A stretch of 64,000 bases of DNA. It comes from Zeugodacus cucurbitae (taxonomy: Eukaryota > Arthropoda > Insecta > Diptera > Tephritidae). The translations under genes and the position numbers were made by a program. Of this stretch, positions 33,050-43,179 are shown piece after piece (positions within the stretch are counted from its first letter, which is position 1; each line of letters opens with the position of its first letter). The notes under the pieces are model-generated. The model saw only the letters and a program-made list of their open reading frames with translations, did no database searches and was not told the origin of the DNA. Location: the NCBI RefSeq assembly GCF_028554725.1, contig NC_071672.1, positions 33,624,944-33,688,943 on the forward strand, in the 5' to 3' direction.

Positions 33050-33451
33050 TTTTTTTCCAGTATTTCCTTATTTATTGAATCTGCTTGTTTTTAAGCCTAA
33101 CAACAAGTTATAAAATCTTAAATCTATTTAAAAGCTAGACAAGCTCAACCAAGTGATTGAGCTGTATTGGCGAAACGTTGCTCTTTAATACGCAGGCATA
33201 TCCCTTCTTTTTAGGCGTGTTTGATCGCAGGAATGCACTAAAGCATTAGCCAATGGGTTTGGGTGATCACGGAGTTTAGATAAATATTTCAATCTGCTGT
33301 CCTCTACTTCTTTCTTTACCATAGGGATACCAAGATCTTTATGGATATTTTCATTGCGCATGTACCATGGTGAGCATGTGATTGATCTAAGCATTTTCGA
33401 TTGGAACCTTTGTATTATATCAATATTAGTTGCACAGGTCGTACCCCACAG
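33050..33451 (-). mobile_element. Jockey-type element, 3' fragment (right copy)
   Basis: Same as 11656-12055: tail of ORF2 (KVE/KKEVEDSRLKYLSKL region), 3' UTR with AATAAATAAGG and short A tail, cut at ACCCCACAG and joined to Gypsy RT. It is related to, but not the same copy as, 43093-47534, which has its own 3' end. Confidence 0.75.
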
Positions 33452-33636
33452 AATTTAGGAAACGCAAAAGTATTTTCAATTCTAGACTTCGAGTCCGGCT
33501 TCCATCAGATCCTTATTAATAAATCAGATAGGGAAAAAACGGCTTTTAGTATAAATGGAGCTAAGTACGAATTTCCTCGTATGCCGTTCGGCCTGAAAAA
33601 TGTCCCATCTATTTTTCAAAGATGCCTGGATGATAT

Positions 33637-35132
33637 GTGTATGTTATTGGCGTTCAACCGTTTAGCCGGTTATAGCCGAATCGATGAGTGCGCGCCACTC
33701 TTCTCCTTCCTTCGCAGTTCGGCACCAGTTGGAGATTCCAAGTGTAACCGGGTCGCTCTCCACCTGGTCCCTCCAACGGAGTGGAGGCCTTCCCCTTCCT
33801 CGGCTTCCTCCGGCGGGTACTGCATCGAACACTTTCAGGGCTGGAGTGTTTTCGTCCATTCGGACAACATGACCTAGCCAGCGTAGCCGCTGTCTTTTTA
33901 TTCGCTGAACTATGTCAATGTCGTCGTATAACTCCTACAGCTCATCGTTCCATCGTCTGCGGTATTCGCCGTTGCCAATGTTCTGAAGACCATAAATCCT
34001 GCGCAAAATTTTCCTCTCGAAAACTCCTAGTGTCGTCTCATCTGATGTTGACATCGTCCAAGCTTCTGCACCATAAAGCAGGACGGGAATGATAAGTGAC
34101 TTGTAGAATTTGATTTTGGTTCGTCGAGAGCGGACTTTACTGTTCAATTGCCTACTCAGCCCAAAGTAGCACCTGTTGGCAAGAGTGATTCTGCGCTGGA
34201 TTTTGAGGCTGACATTGTTGGTGTTGTTGATACTGGTTCCCAGGTATCCGAAATTATCTACGACTTCGAAGTTATGACTGTCAACAGTCAGCTGTTAAAA
34301 TCGACAAAAAGGTGGTATGTGTCGATCCTATTTTAACGGGTCTTCTCTAAGATTTGGCGCATGGTGAATATCTGGTCGATGGTGGATTTTCCAGGTCTAA
34401 ATCAACACTGATAAAGTCCAATCAGTTTGCTGACGGTGGGCTTAAGTCTTTCACACAGTACGCTCGATAGAACCTTATAGGCGATATTTAGGAGGCTTAT
34501 CCCACGGTAATTGGCACAGTTTGTGGGATCTCCCTTTTTATGGATTGGGCAGAGCACACTGAGATTCCAATCGTCAGGCATGCTTTCTTCCGACCATATT
34601 TAGCAAAGAAGCTGATGCATGCACCTTATCAGTTCTTCACCGCCATATTTGAATAGCTCAGCCGGTAATCTATCGGCCCCTGCCGCTTTGTTGTTCTTCA
34701 GGCGGGTAATTGCTATTCGAATTTCTTCATGGTCGGGTAATGGAATATCTATTCCATCGTCATCGATTGGGGAATCGGGTTCGCCATCTCCTGGTGTTGT
34801 ACTTTCACTGCCATTCAGCAGGTCGGAGAAGTGTTCCCTCCATAATCCCAGTATGCCCTGGATATCGGTTACCAGATTACCATCTTGGTCTCTACATGAG
34901 GATGCTCCGGTCTTGAAACCTTCGTTAAGTCGCTTAATTTTTTCGTAAAATTTTCGAGCATTACCTCTGTCTGCCAGCTTCTCAAGTTCTTCGTACTCAC
35001 GCATTTCGGCCTCTTTCTTTTTTGTCTGCAAATGCGTCTCGCTTCCCTCTTCAGCTCTCGGTATCTATCCCATCCCGCACGTATTGTGGTTGTTTGCAAC
35101 GTTGCGAGGTAGACAGTCTGTTTTCTCTGCGC
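33637..35132 (-). mobile_element. RTE copy E, internally deleted
   Basis: Same insertion site in Gypsy RT as copy D. About 450 bp are missing at 34287 relative to copy D (12892-13340), which removes the YADD and GFRQGDS motifs. Its 5' end at 35132 abuts Gypsy pol. A linker frame (35031-34600) remains open. Non-functional. Confidence 0.82.
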
Positions 35133-36556
35133 GCTTCACCAGGCCAATATGAAAATCTCTAACGAGAAATCTCACTTTTTCAAAGACTCTGTGGAATACT
35201 TAGGGCATATAATTAAATACAACAAGATTACAGTTAACCCAACAAAAATACATAATATTAAACATTACCCTATTCCTACAACACTGAAGGAACTCAGATC
35301 CTTCCTAGGTCTCGCAAGTGACTATAGCAAATTTATAAAGAATTTTGCAGCCATCGTCAAACCACTCACTACGTTCCTTTGAGGAGAGAACGGTGGCGTA
35401 TCAAAGAATTAATGTGCAAAAATAAAAATCACTTTAGACGAACCTGCACTGGAAGCATTGAATATAATTAAAGAAGAACTGCAAGCCCAGGTTGAACTCT
35501 TCCAACCAAATTTTAACAAACCTTTCGAATTAACCACAGATGCTAGCCATTACGCTATAGGAGCCGTATTATCTGAAAACCAAAAACCCATATAATTTAT
35601 TTCACGAACGCTCAGTGAAACAGAACAGAATTACTCCTCAAATGAGAAAGAGCTACTCGCAATTGTGTGGTCACTACATAAACTACTACTACTAAAAAAA
35701 ACCCCAATACAAAATTAAAAAGATGCAAAAATTTCATTGAAGAATATGGTGGAAAATCGTTTACAAACCCGGACATCAGAACGTGGTCGCTGAACAACAC
35801 TTCAAATTCTGACGACTCCCAACATTCAGCACAAAGTTCACCAACACAAAGACTCAAACGAGTAAAAAAACCAGTAAATTCCTTTAGAAACCAAATTATT
35901 GTAAAACGGTCAGATCAGAACACCGTCGAAATATTCTCACAAAACATATTTTCTAACAGCCGACACACGGTCTTTTTTACTACGAAAACTGAATTACTAG
36001 ATAGACTAAAAAATGTAATTAGACCAAAGATAACTAATGCTCTGCAAATAGACGAGCAAATGTTATTTTACGTCGAAAATGACATTATCGACACATTTCC
36101 AACTGTATCGATTGTACTAGCGCAAAAATTGGTGGACGATATTACCGAAACCTAACAACAAAAACAAATCATATATGACACACATAAACATGCACACAAA
36201 TAATGCACAGGAAACTACAAAAATAATGCACAGGAAATTTCCCTAAAATATTACTGGCCAAACATACGTAACGCTTGTAAAAAGGAAGTACAAGACTGTG
36301 AAATCTGTCTCACAAACAAATACGAACGCCGACCAAACAAACAACCAATTGGTTCCGCACCAACGCCAAACAAAGTAGGCGAATACATACACTTAGACTT
36401 ATTCGACATGAGCGTATATGTTATAGCTCAAATACTCAAAATTTTGCTACTTTAGACAAATACCTTCAAGGAAAGATACATACAAATACGTCGACGAGAT
36501 TCTTTCACAAATATACCCAAACGCAAAATTTTTAATGACTGATAACGATCTATCGT

Positions 36557-37240
36557 TTACAAGCATATGTGCACAACAAATCTATAATATATATATATAT
36601 ATATATATTTGGCGTAGGAACCGCTTTGCGAGTGCGCTGACTGTTTGTTTGATGACAGGAGATATTTCGTCTTGTCCTCATTCACCACCAGACCCATACG
36701 CTTCGCTTCTTTATCTAGTCTGGAAAACGCAGAACAAACGGCGCGGTTGTTGCTTCCGATGATATCAATATCATCGGCGTACGCCAGGAGCTGTACACTC
36801 TTGTAGAAGATTGTACCCTCTCTATTTAGTTCTGCAGCTCGTATTATTTTTTCCAGCAATAGATTGAAGAAGTCGCACGATAGTGAGTCACCCTGTCTGA
36901 AGCCTCGTTTGGTATCGAACGGCTCGGAGAGGTCCTTCCCGATCCTGACGGAGCTTTTGGTGTTGCTCAACGTCAGCTTACATAGCCATATTAGTTTTGC
37001 AGGGATACCTAATTCAGACATCGCGGCATAAAGGCAGCTCCTTTTCGTGCTGTCGAAAGCAGCTTTAAAGTCGACAAAGAGATGGTGTGTGTCGATCCTA
37101 TTTTCATGGGTCTTCTCCAAAATTTGGCGCATGGTGAATATCTGGTCCATTATGGATTTTCCAGGTCTAAAGCCACACTGATAAGGTCCAATCAGTTCGT
37201 TGACGGTGGGCTTTAGTCTTTCACACAATACGCTCGACAA
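36557..37240 (-). pseudogene. RTE copy F: reverse transcriptase
   Basis: 227 codons with GFRPGKSIMDQIF, DFKAAFDS, GFRQGDSLS and an intact catalytic box AYADDIDIIG. The C-terminus runs through the AT microsatellite as a Tyr/Ile repeat and is artefactual. The region upstream (NYRGISLL) is broken by a frameshift near 37260. Confidence 0.82.
36584..36609. repeat. (AT)n microsatellite at a Gypsy/RTE junction
   Basis: A run of about 12 AT dinucleotides between Gypsy integrase and the 3' side of RTE copy F. It lies exactly at the junction and may have been the insertion target or been added on insertion. Confidence 0.85.
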
Positions 37241-39095
37241 AACCTTATATGCGATATTGAGGAACTTATACCACGGTAGTTGGCGCAGATTATGGGGTCT
37301 CCCTTCTTGTGGATTGGGAAGAGCACACTAAGATTCCAATCGTCAGGCATGCTTTCTTCCGACCATATTCTACAAAGAAGCTGATGCATGCACCTTATCA
37401 GTTCTTCGCCGCCGTATTTGAATAGCTCGGCCGGTAATCCATCGGCCCCGCCGCTTTGTTGTTCTTCAAGCGGGTAATTGCTATTCGAATTTCTTCATGG
37501 TCGGGTAATGGAACATCTATTCCATCGTCATCGATTGGGGAATCGGGTTCGCCATCTCCTGGTGTTGTACTTTCACTGCCATTGAGCAGGTCGGAGAAGT
37601 GTTCCCTCCATAATCCCAGTATGCTCTGGACATCCGTTACCAGATTACCTCCTCGGTCCCTACATGATAATGCTCCGGTCTTGAAACCTTCTGTAAATCG
37701 CCTCATCTTTTCATAAAATTTTCGAGCATTACCCATGTCGGCCAGCTTTTCAAGCTTTTCATACTCACACATTTCGGCCTCTTTCCTTTTACGTCTGCAA
37801 ATGCGTCTCCCTCTTCAGTTCTCGATATCTATCCCACCCCGAACGTGTTGTGGTCGATCGCAAAGTTGCGAGGTAGGCAGTCTGTTTTCTCTCCACTGCG
37901 GAACGACAATTCTCATCGTACCAACTGGTTTTTTGGCGTTGCCGGAGACCAATTGTTTCGGCTGCAGCGGTATGCAATGAGTTTGAGATGCCGTTCCACA
38001 GCTCCCTTATATCGAGATGCTGATGAGTGCTCTCACAGAGCAGGAGTGCAAGTCGAGTAGAAAATCGTTCGGCTGTCGGTTGTGATTGCAGCTTTTCGAC
38101 GTCGAACCTTCCTTGTGTTTGTTGACGAGCGTTCTTTGCTGCACAGAGGCAAGTGCGTATCTTTGCTGCTACTAGATAATGGTCCGAGTCAATGTTTGGT
38201 CCTCGGAGCGTACGCACGTCTAAAACACTGGAGACATGTCTTCCGTCTATCACAACGTGATCGATTTGATTGCGCGTGTTTCGATCAGGAGGCAGCCAAG
38301 TAGCTTGATGTATTTTCTTATGCTGGAATCTGGTACTACAGACGACCATATTTCGGGCACCAGCGAAGTCGATCAGCCTCAGGCCGTTTGGCGATGTTTC
38401 GTCATGGAGGCTGAACTTTCCGACTGTTGTGCCAAAGACACCTTCTTTACCCACCCTGGCGTTAAAATCGCCAAGCGCGACTTTTACATCGTGGCGGGGG
38501 CAGCGCTCATAGGTGCGTTCTAGGCGCTCATAGAAAGCATCTTTGGTCACATCGTCCTTCTCTTCCGTTGGGGCGTGGGCGCAAATCAGCGATATGTTGA
38601 AGAACCTCGCTTTGATGCGGATTGTGGCAAGATGTTCATCCACCGGGGTGAATGCCAGGAATCGGCAACGTAGTCTGTCACAAGGACCCACCTTCTTTCG
38701 TCCTTGTCCCGTCCATCGCACTTCTTGGACGGCGGTGATGTCAGCCTTTAGTTGTTTGAGGACATCAACCAGCTGGGCAGAGGCACCTTCCCAATTAAGA
38801 GTCCGGACATTCCAGGTGCATGCCCTCAAATCATGATCCTTAGTACGTTTGCAGGGGTCCTCATCAAAAGGGGGGTTTCACATCCGAGGCTCGGTGTTTG
38901 TTTTCATTGGGGAGATTTTTTTTATGTGGTGGGTCCCAAGCCCTACGCACAACCGCACAAGCGGGCTTCGCCTTCTCACTTTAGCTCGCCTCCAAACGGA
39001 TGTCTGTTAGCTACCCAGGGGATACTTGGTCTAAAACCGGAAGTCGTGAGCTGCTTGAGTCATATGCAAAAGAATCGTTCCTGGCCACTCCCAAG
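36605..39095 (-). mobile_element. RTE copy F, nearly complete endonuclease
   Basis: Minus-strand RTE in Gypsy integrase. The 5' UTR reaches to about 39095, where Gypsy resumes by 39110. Frames: endonuclease 38829-37789, linker 37772-37398, RT 37240-36557. Small deletions separate them. The 3' end is truncated just after the SAHS block, so the C-terminal quarter of the protein is missing. Like copy G it lacks the normal RTE 3' terminus. Confidence 0.84.
37789..38829 (-). CDS. RTE copy F: EEP-type endonuclease
   Basis: 346 codons, the most complete endonuclease in the window. Visible motifs: TWNVRTLN (catalytic Asn) near residue 5, AVQEVRWTGQG (metal-binding Glu) near 38, ICAHAPTEEKDD near 85, GDFNARVGKEG (Asp/Asn) near 125, IDHVVIDGRHV near 190 and SDHYLVAAKI (Asp-His) near 215, followed by the basic linker. 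It would nick the target DNA for target-primed reverse transcription. The start is the first Met of the frame; the preceding DNA reads as 5' UTR. Confidence 0.82.
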   Translation of the reverse strand: MRACTWNVRTLNWEGASAQLVDVLKQLKADITAVQEVRWTGQGRKKVGPCDRLRCRFLAFTPVDEHLATIRIKARFFNISLICAHAPTEEKDDVTKDAFYERLERTYERCPRHDVKVALGDFNARVGKEGVFGTTVGKFSLHDETSPNGLRLIDFAGARNMVVCSTRFQHKKIHQATWLPPDRNTRNQIDHVVIDGRHVSSVLDVRTLRGPNIDSDHYLVAAKIRTCLCAAKNARQQTQGRFDVEKLQSQPTAERFSTRLALLLCESTHQHLDIRELWNGISNSLHTAAAETIGLRQRQKTSWYDENCRSAVERKQTAYLATLRSTTTRSGWDRYRELKRETHLQT

Positions 39096-39689
39096 TGAAT
39101 GGCAATCAGAAACTTTCCTCACTTGCGTGAACTTCTACATATGACCCCATCCCAAATCTATAAACGATTACAAAAAACGCCAGCATTCCATTCTACTACA
39201 AACGGTCAAATTGAAAGGACGCATAGCACAATTATCGAAATCGCGAAAGTTTTAGCTGACTAAGATAATTCAGCACCGGAAGACCAAATTTTCGAAGCTG
39301 TTCGGCAGTACAACAAAACCATACATTCCGTTACCAACGAGAAACCCGAGGACGTGTTTTATAATCAAAGGGGGTATCCCGACATCCAAGAACGAATACA
39401 ACAAAACCAAGAAAGTGTCTTGCGTCATCATAATCGCTATCGAAAGCAGCTGAACTATAATCCAGGTGACGTAATATTTTCCAAGACGCACAGGCGTAAT
39501 AAGAACGTAAGAAAATACGCGAAGCACGTTGTAAAAAAAGATAACGGAAAAACTGTAACGACTAATTAAGGACGGATTATCCATAAGGATAATATAAGAG
39601 TAAAGGCATTTACGGAATTTTACTTTTCCCTATCGCATTATGCGACAATATCATTCCCAATTTATAGACCAAAAAGATCACTCAACTTT

Positions 39690-40497
39690 CTTAAAATGGG
39701 GCTTCCACACTATAAACGTAGTATTTGTGCAAGGTTCTGCATCGATATCTTCACTCGTGCTTACTTTATATATTGTAAAGTAAACGATTCAGATCGTCTT
39801 CAAAGTTCTGTTATATAGGAAGTGGGCCTGGTTGTGAAGCGATTTGGCCTATTTTCACCACATATCATTGGGATGTAAGGAAACTATTACAAACAAAGTT
39901 TCCTTGAAATCGGTCGAGTAGTTCCGGAGATATGGTTTTTAACCCATAAGTGGGCGACGCCACCCCCATTTTCCATTTGGTAAAAAATCTGAGTGCAGCT
40001 TCCATTTGCCATTTCTTATGTGAAATTTAGTGTTTCTGACGTTTTTCGTTAGTGAATTAACCCACTTTTAGTAATTTTCAACCTAACTTTTGTATGGGAG
40101 GTGGGCGTGGGTGTTATCCGATTTCTTTCATTTTTGGACTGTATTAGGAAGTGGCTAAAAAAAACGACTGCAGAAAGTTTGGTTTATATAGCTCTATTGG
40201 TTTGCGAGATATGTACAAAAAACTTAGTAGAGGGCAGGGCCACGCCCACTTCCCCAAAAAAATTACATCCAGATATGCCCCTTAATAGTACGATCCTTCA
40301 TACCAAATTTTATTTCCATAGCTTTATTTAGTTATGGCACTTTATGTGTTTTCGGTTTTCGCCATTTTGTTGGCGTGGCAGTGGTCCGATTTTGCTCATA
40401 TAACCCTATATCTAACTCGTTTTGTTTTGGGTGTTACAAACAACCGTTATGTGAACAAAACTATAATACTCTCAACATTTGTTGCGAGAGTATAAAA
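39690..40497 (-). repeat. Dispersed repeat DR, inverted, 5' incomplete
   Basis: Reverse-complement DR copy ending (its start) GTTGCGAGAGTATAAAAA at about 40497. It contains the inverted GGGCGTGG and CCATAAGTGGGCGACG blocks. Its own 3' end, with the hairpin, is missing at the left, where Gypsy sequence fades out near 39660-39690. Confidence 0.75.
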
Positions 40498-41605
40498 ATT
40501 CAGAGGGAGTGAATGACATAAAAATTTTTGAGAGATTTACCTATATTATCGTTGAAAAATAACCATGGAACACTGAGTTCTTCATGTTCGATATCAGGGG
40601 CTTGAAAAGTCATGGTCCGATTTTGACAATTTTTCACAATTGATGTCACAGCTCAAATACAGTATTTGTGTAAATTTTTATTCCGCTATCTTCATTGGTT
40701 CCTAATGTATATATTATAAAGCGAACGAATCTGAAGAACTCAAAATTGAGTTATATGGGAAGTAGGCGTGGTTGTGAACCGATTTCGCCCATATTCCACC
40801 CGTGACATCAGGGTGTCAAGAAAGTGTTATATACCGAATTTAATTGAAATCGGTCGAGTAGTTCTTGAGATATGGTTTTTGACCCATAAGTGGGCGATGC
40901 CACGCCCATTTTCCATTTTGTAAAAAAGTTTGAGTGAAGCTTCTTTCTGATATTTCTTCTGTAAAATTCGGTGTTTCTGACGTTTTTCGTTAGTGAGTTA
41001 ACGCACTTTTAGTCATTTTCAACCTAACCTTTGTATGGGAGGTGGGCGTGGGTATTACTCTGACTTCAACTATTTTCATGGTGTGTGATGGAGTGGTTGG
41101 GTGGTTATTATCCGATTTCTTTCATTTTTGGACTGTATAAGGAAATGGCTAAAAGAAACGATTGGAGAAAGTTTATATAGCTTTATTGGTTTGCGAGTTA
41201 TATAAAATATATATAATTTTTGGGGGCGGGGTCACGCCCACTTAAAAAAAATTACATCCAAATGTGCCCCTCCCTAATGCGATCCTGTATTCCAAATTTT
41301 ACTTTCATAACGTTATTTATGGCTTAGTTCCGACACTTTATGTGTTTTCGGATTTCGCCATTTTGTGGGCGTGGCAGTGGACTGATTTTGCCCATCTTCG
41401 AAAGCAACTTCCTCAGGGTGCCAAGGAATATGTGTTCCAAGATTCAATAAGATATCTTAATTTTTACTCAAGTTATCGCTTGCACGGACAGACATCCGGA
41501 TTTCAACCCCATAAATAACTCTTTTATTTCTTGGTGACACAAACAACCGTTATGTAAACAAAACTATAATACTCAGTGCAACATGTTGCGAGAGTATAAA
41601 AACTC
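40498..41605 (-). repeat. Dispersed repeat DR, inverted, second copy in tandem
   Basis: Directly follows the previous copy in the same orientation, ending GTTGCGAGAGTATAAAAACTC near 41600. It holds the GGTGGGCGTGGG and GGCGGGGTCACGCCCAC blocks, but the GTCTGTCC tract is shortened (GGACAGACATCC near 41485). Two DR copies head to tail suggest unequal exchange or insertion into a pre-existing copy. Confidence 0.72.
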
Positions 41606-41869
41606 AAAATCGTCATCCACTATATTTAGTTATAAAATTCACAAAACAAAAATTTGAATGTGTGTACATCACTTAATACAACTGTCAACGCATTCAAAAG
41701 CGCAATTATGAAGGAGCTCCAAATATACGCAGTCGAGCGCATTCTTTCGCTTTCGCATTCGCATTCGAGAGCTATGTAGTTTCAGCTTAAAGGACTGTTG
41801 TAAACAGAGTTGGTTTCTCCAATTATATAATGTTCTAACATTTATTTAATTTGTTTTTGTATTTCTAAT
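41606..41869. other. Unassigned, possibly LTR-like sequence
   Basis: It includes the iterated CTTTCGCTTTCGCATTCGCATTCG motif (41745-41770). Position and composition would suit a Gypsy LTR next to the fragment at 41870, but I cannot define ends. Confidence 0.25.
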
Positions 41870-42070
41870 TCATGAACTTGTGGGTACCTGTAAATTTTCG
41901 AATAAATAGGTATATCGTTTGTTGTAATAATTGGATGTTTGATTCCATGAGTGAATGAAAGTTTTTCCTTCTTTAAAAAATAATTCGTTAAATTCTTGTA
42001 TTAGATTTTTTATCGATTGGTTTTCTTCGATATTAAAATGGTTCAAGTTTAACAGCCCTATTCTCATGCC
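41870..42070 (-). pseudogene. Gypsy pol fragment (start of RT)
   Basis: A 65-codon minus-strand frame (LLNLNHFNIEENQSIKNLIQ, then FNELFFKEG) resembling the segment just before RT domain 1 of errantivirus-like Gypsy elements. It is truncated on both sides and not joined to other pol pieces. On its right is sequence unrelated to Gypsy. Confidence 0.5.
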
Positions 42071-42317
42071 CTCACAAAAATCACCACACTCACTACTGTG
42101 AGGTTTTTGGATTTTGAGATGATTACCTTATGCTGGAGAAAATTCAAAAGCTCAAATGCTTACAATTTTCTCAAATATCTGTGACGTGTGAAAGCAGCCA
42201 TCACAATAAAAAAATATTTGCGTTTGTTTTGGTTTTTAGCAATATTTGGAAACAAATGTGTAAATATTTGCGTGCTATAACGAGCATTTGAAAAAAAGGG
42301 CCTCTATAAAAGTTCAG

Positions 42318-42490
42318 CTATCGAGTAATTGAATTTAACCGAATCTGGAGCAATATGGACGTACCTTGCATTTTCATTTGTTGAGCAATTTGCTGCCAAC
42401 CACATCCACGATCCGATAAGGACGCATTATTTTTGTAAAGCAAAGGACACTGATGCACAGCGTCTATAAGATGATGATTTACATCCATAT
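42318..42490 (-). pseudogene. MADF (Myb/SANT-like) domain fragment
   Basis: The minus strand reads HHLIDAVHQCPLLYKNN and, after a short break, GWQQIAQQMKMQG. This spacing of LI.AV...P.LY and W..IA is that of MADF DNA-binding domains. Such proteins accompany PIF/Harbinger transposases or are host transcription regulators. It is cut by a DR repeat at 42495 and loses frame. It might be the missing accessory protein of a PIF element. Confidence 0.5.
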
Positions 42491-42494
42491 TATT

Positions 42495-42910
42495 TGTATA
42501 CTCTCGGAACAAAGTTGCTACGAGAGTATTATAGTTTTGTCCACATAACGGTTGGTTGTAAGTCCTAAAACTAAACGAGTTAGATATAGGGTTATATATA
42601 TCAAAATGATCAGGGTGACGAAAAAAGTTAAAATCCGGATGTCTGTCTGTCCGTCCCTCCGTGCAAGCTGTAACTTGAGTAAAAATTGAGATATCTTGAT
42701 GAAACTTGGAAGACGTATTTCTTGGCACCATAAGAAGGCTAAGTTCGAAAAGTTTGGGCGTAATCGGACCACTGCCACGCCCATAAAATGTCGAAAACCG
42801 AAAACACATAAAGTGCTATAACTAAGCCAAAAATAAAGCTATTGAAATAAAATTTGGTATGAAGGATCTCGCAAACTAATTAAGCTATATCAAGGAAACT
42901 TTCTAGAGTC
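42495..42910 (+). repeat. Dispersed repeat DR, left-end fragment
   Basis: Starts TATACTCTCGGAACAAAGTTGC and runs through GTCTGTCTGTCCGTCCCTCC to TAAGCCAAAAATAAAGC, then stops near 42900. It lacks the right half and the terminal hairpin. Confidence 0.78.
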
Positions 42911-43179
42911 GTTGCTTTGCTTTGCCAAAATGCTTTTCATCTCAATTGGTGACTTCTTTAAGCTTTTATGAGGTTCGAGCCTCACAAATTTTTCCTCTCA
43001 ACTCAGTTATGAGGTTTTTTCAGAATAGGGCTGTAAGATTTTCATATCACTTGTACTTGGATTGTAGTCGACACTCATATGAGAACTTTTAGTTTTTTTT
43101 TTTTTCAATATTTGTTTATTTATTGAATCTGCTCTTTGGAGCCTAACGATAAGTTATTAAATCTTAATTCTAATTAAAA

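Larger units (their letters stand above)
30535..35132. repeat. Segmental duplication, right copy (paralogue of 9031-14186)
   Basis: The counterpart of the left copy, with the same nested junctions in the same order. Here the block sits in its original context: the hAT-end at 31409 pairs with 25348, and the Gypsy pol continues past the RTE at 35132. Compared with the left copy it lacks about 105 bp in the long-TIR element and about 450 bp in the RTE. 30535-31290 is non-coding and has no recognised domain. Confidence 0.9.
33452..39660 (+). mobile_element. Gypsy-type LTR retrotransposon pol, interrupted by two RTEs
   Basis: Plus-strand pol in order. RT at 33452-33636 (FESGFHQI, FGLKNVPSIF) and, after an RTE, at 35133-35382 (LHQANMKISNEKSHFF, LRSFLGLASDYSKFI); about 35 codons including the YxDD box are gone at this junction. 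RNase H at 35440-35700 (LTTDASHYAIGAVLSE). Integrase at 36240-36590 (YYWPNIRNACKKEV zinc region, then LMTDNDLSFTS). After a second RTE, integrase resumes at about 39110-39570 (FHSTTNGQIERTHSTI, YNPGDVIFSK). There are several stops and frame changes. Neither LTR nor gag is recognisable. Non-functional. Confidence 0.83.

Noticed and set aside
41606..41869. Gypsy LTR next to the pol fragment at 41870
   Set aside because: No TG...CA or other defined ends, no TATA/poly-A arrangement and no second copy in the window.
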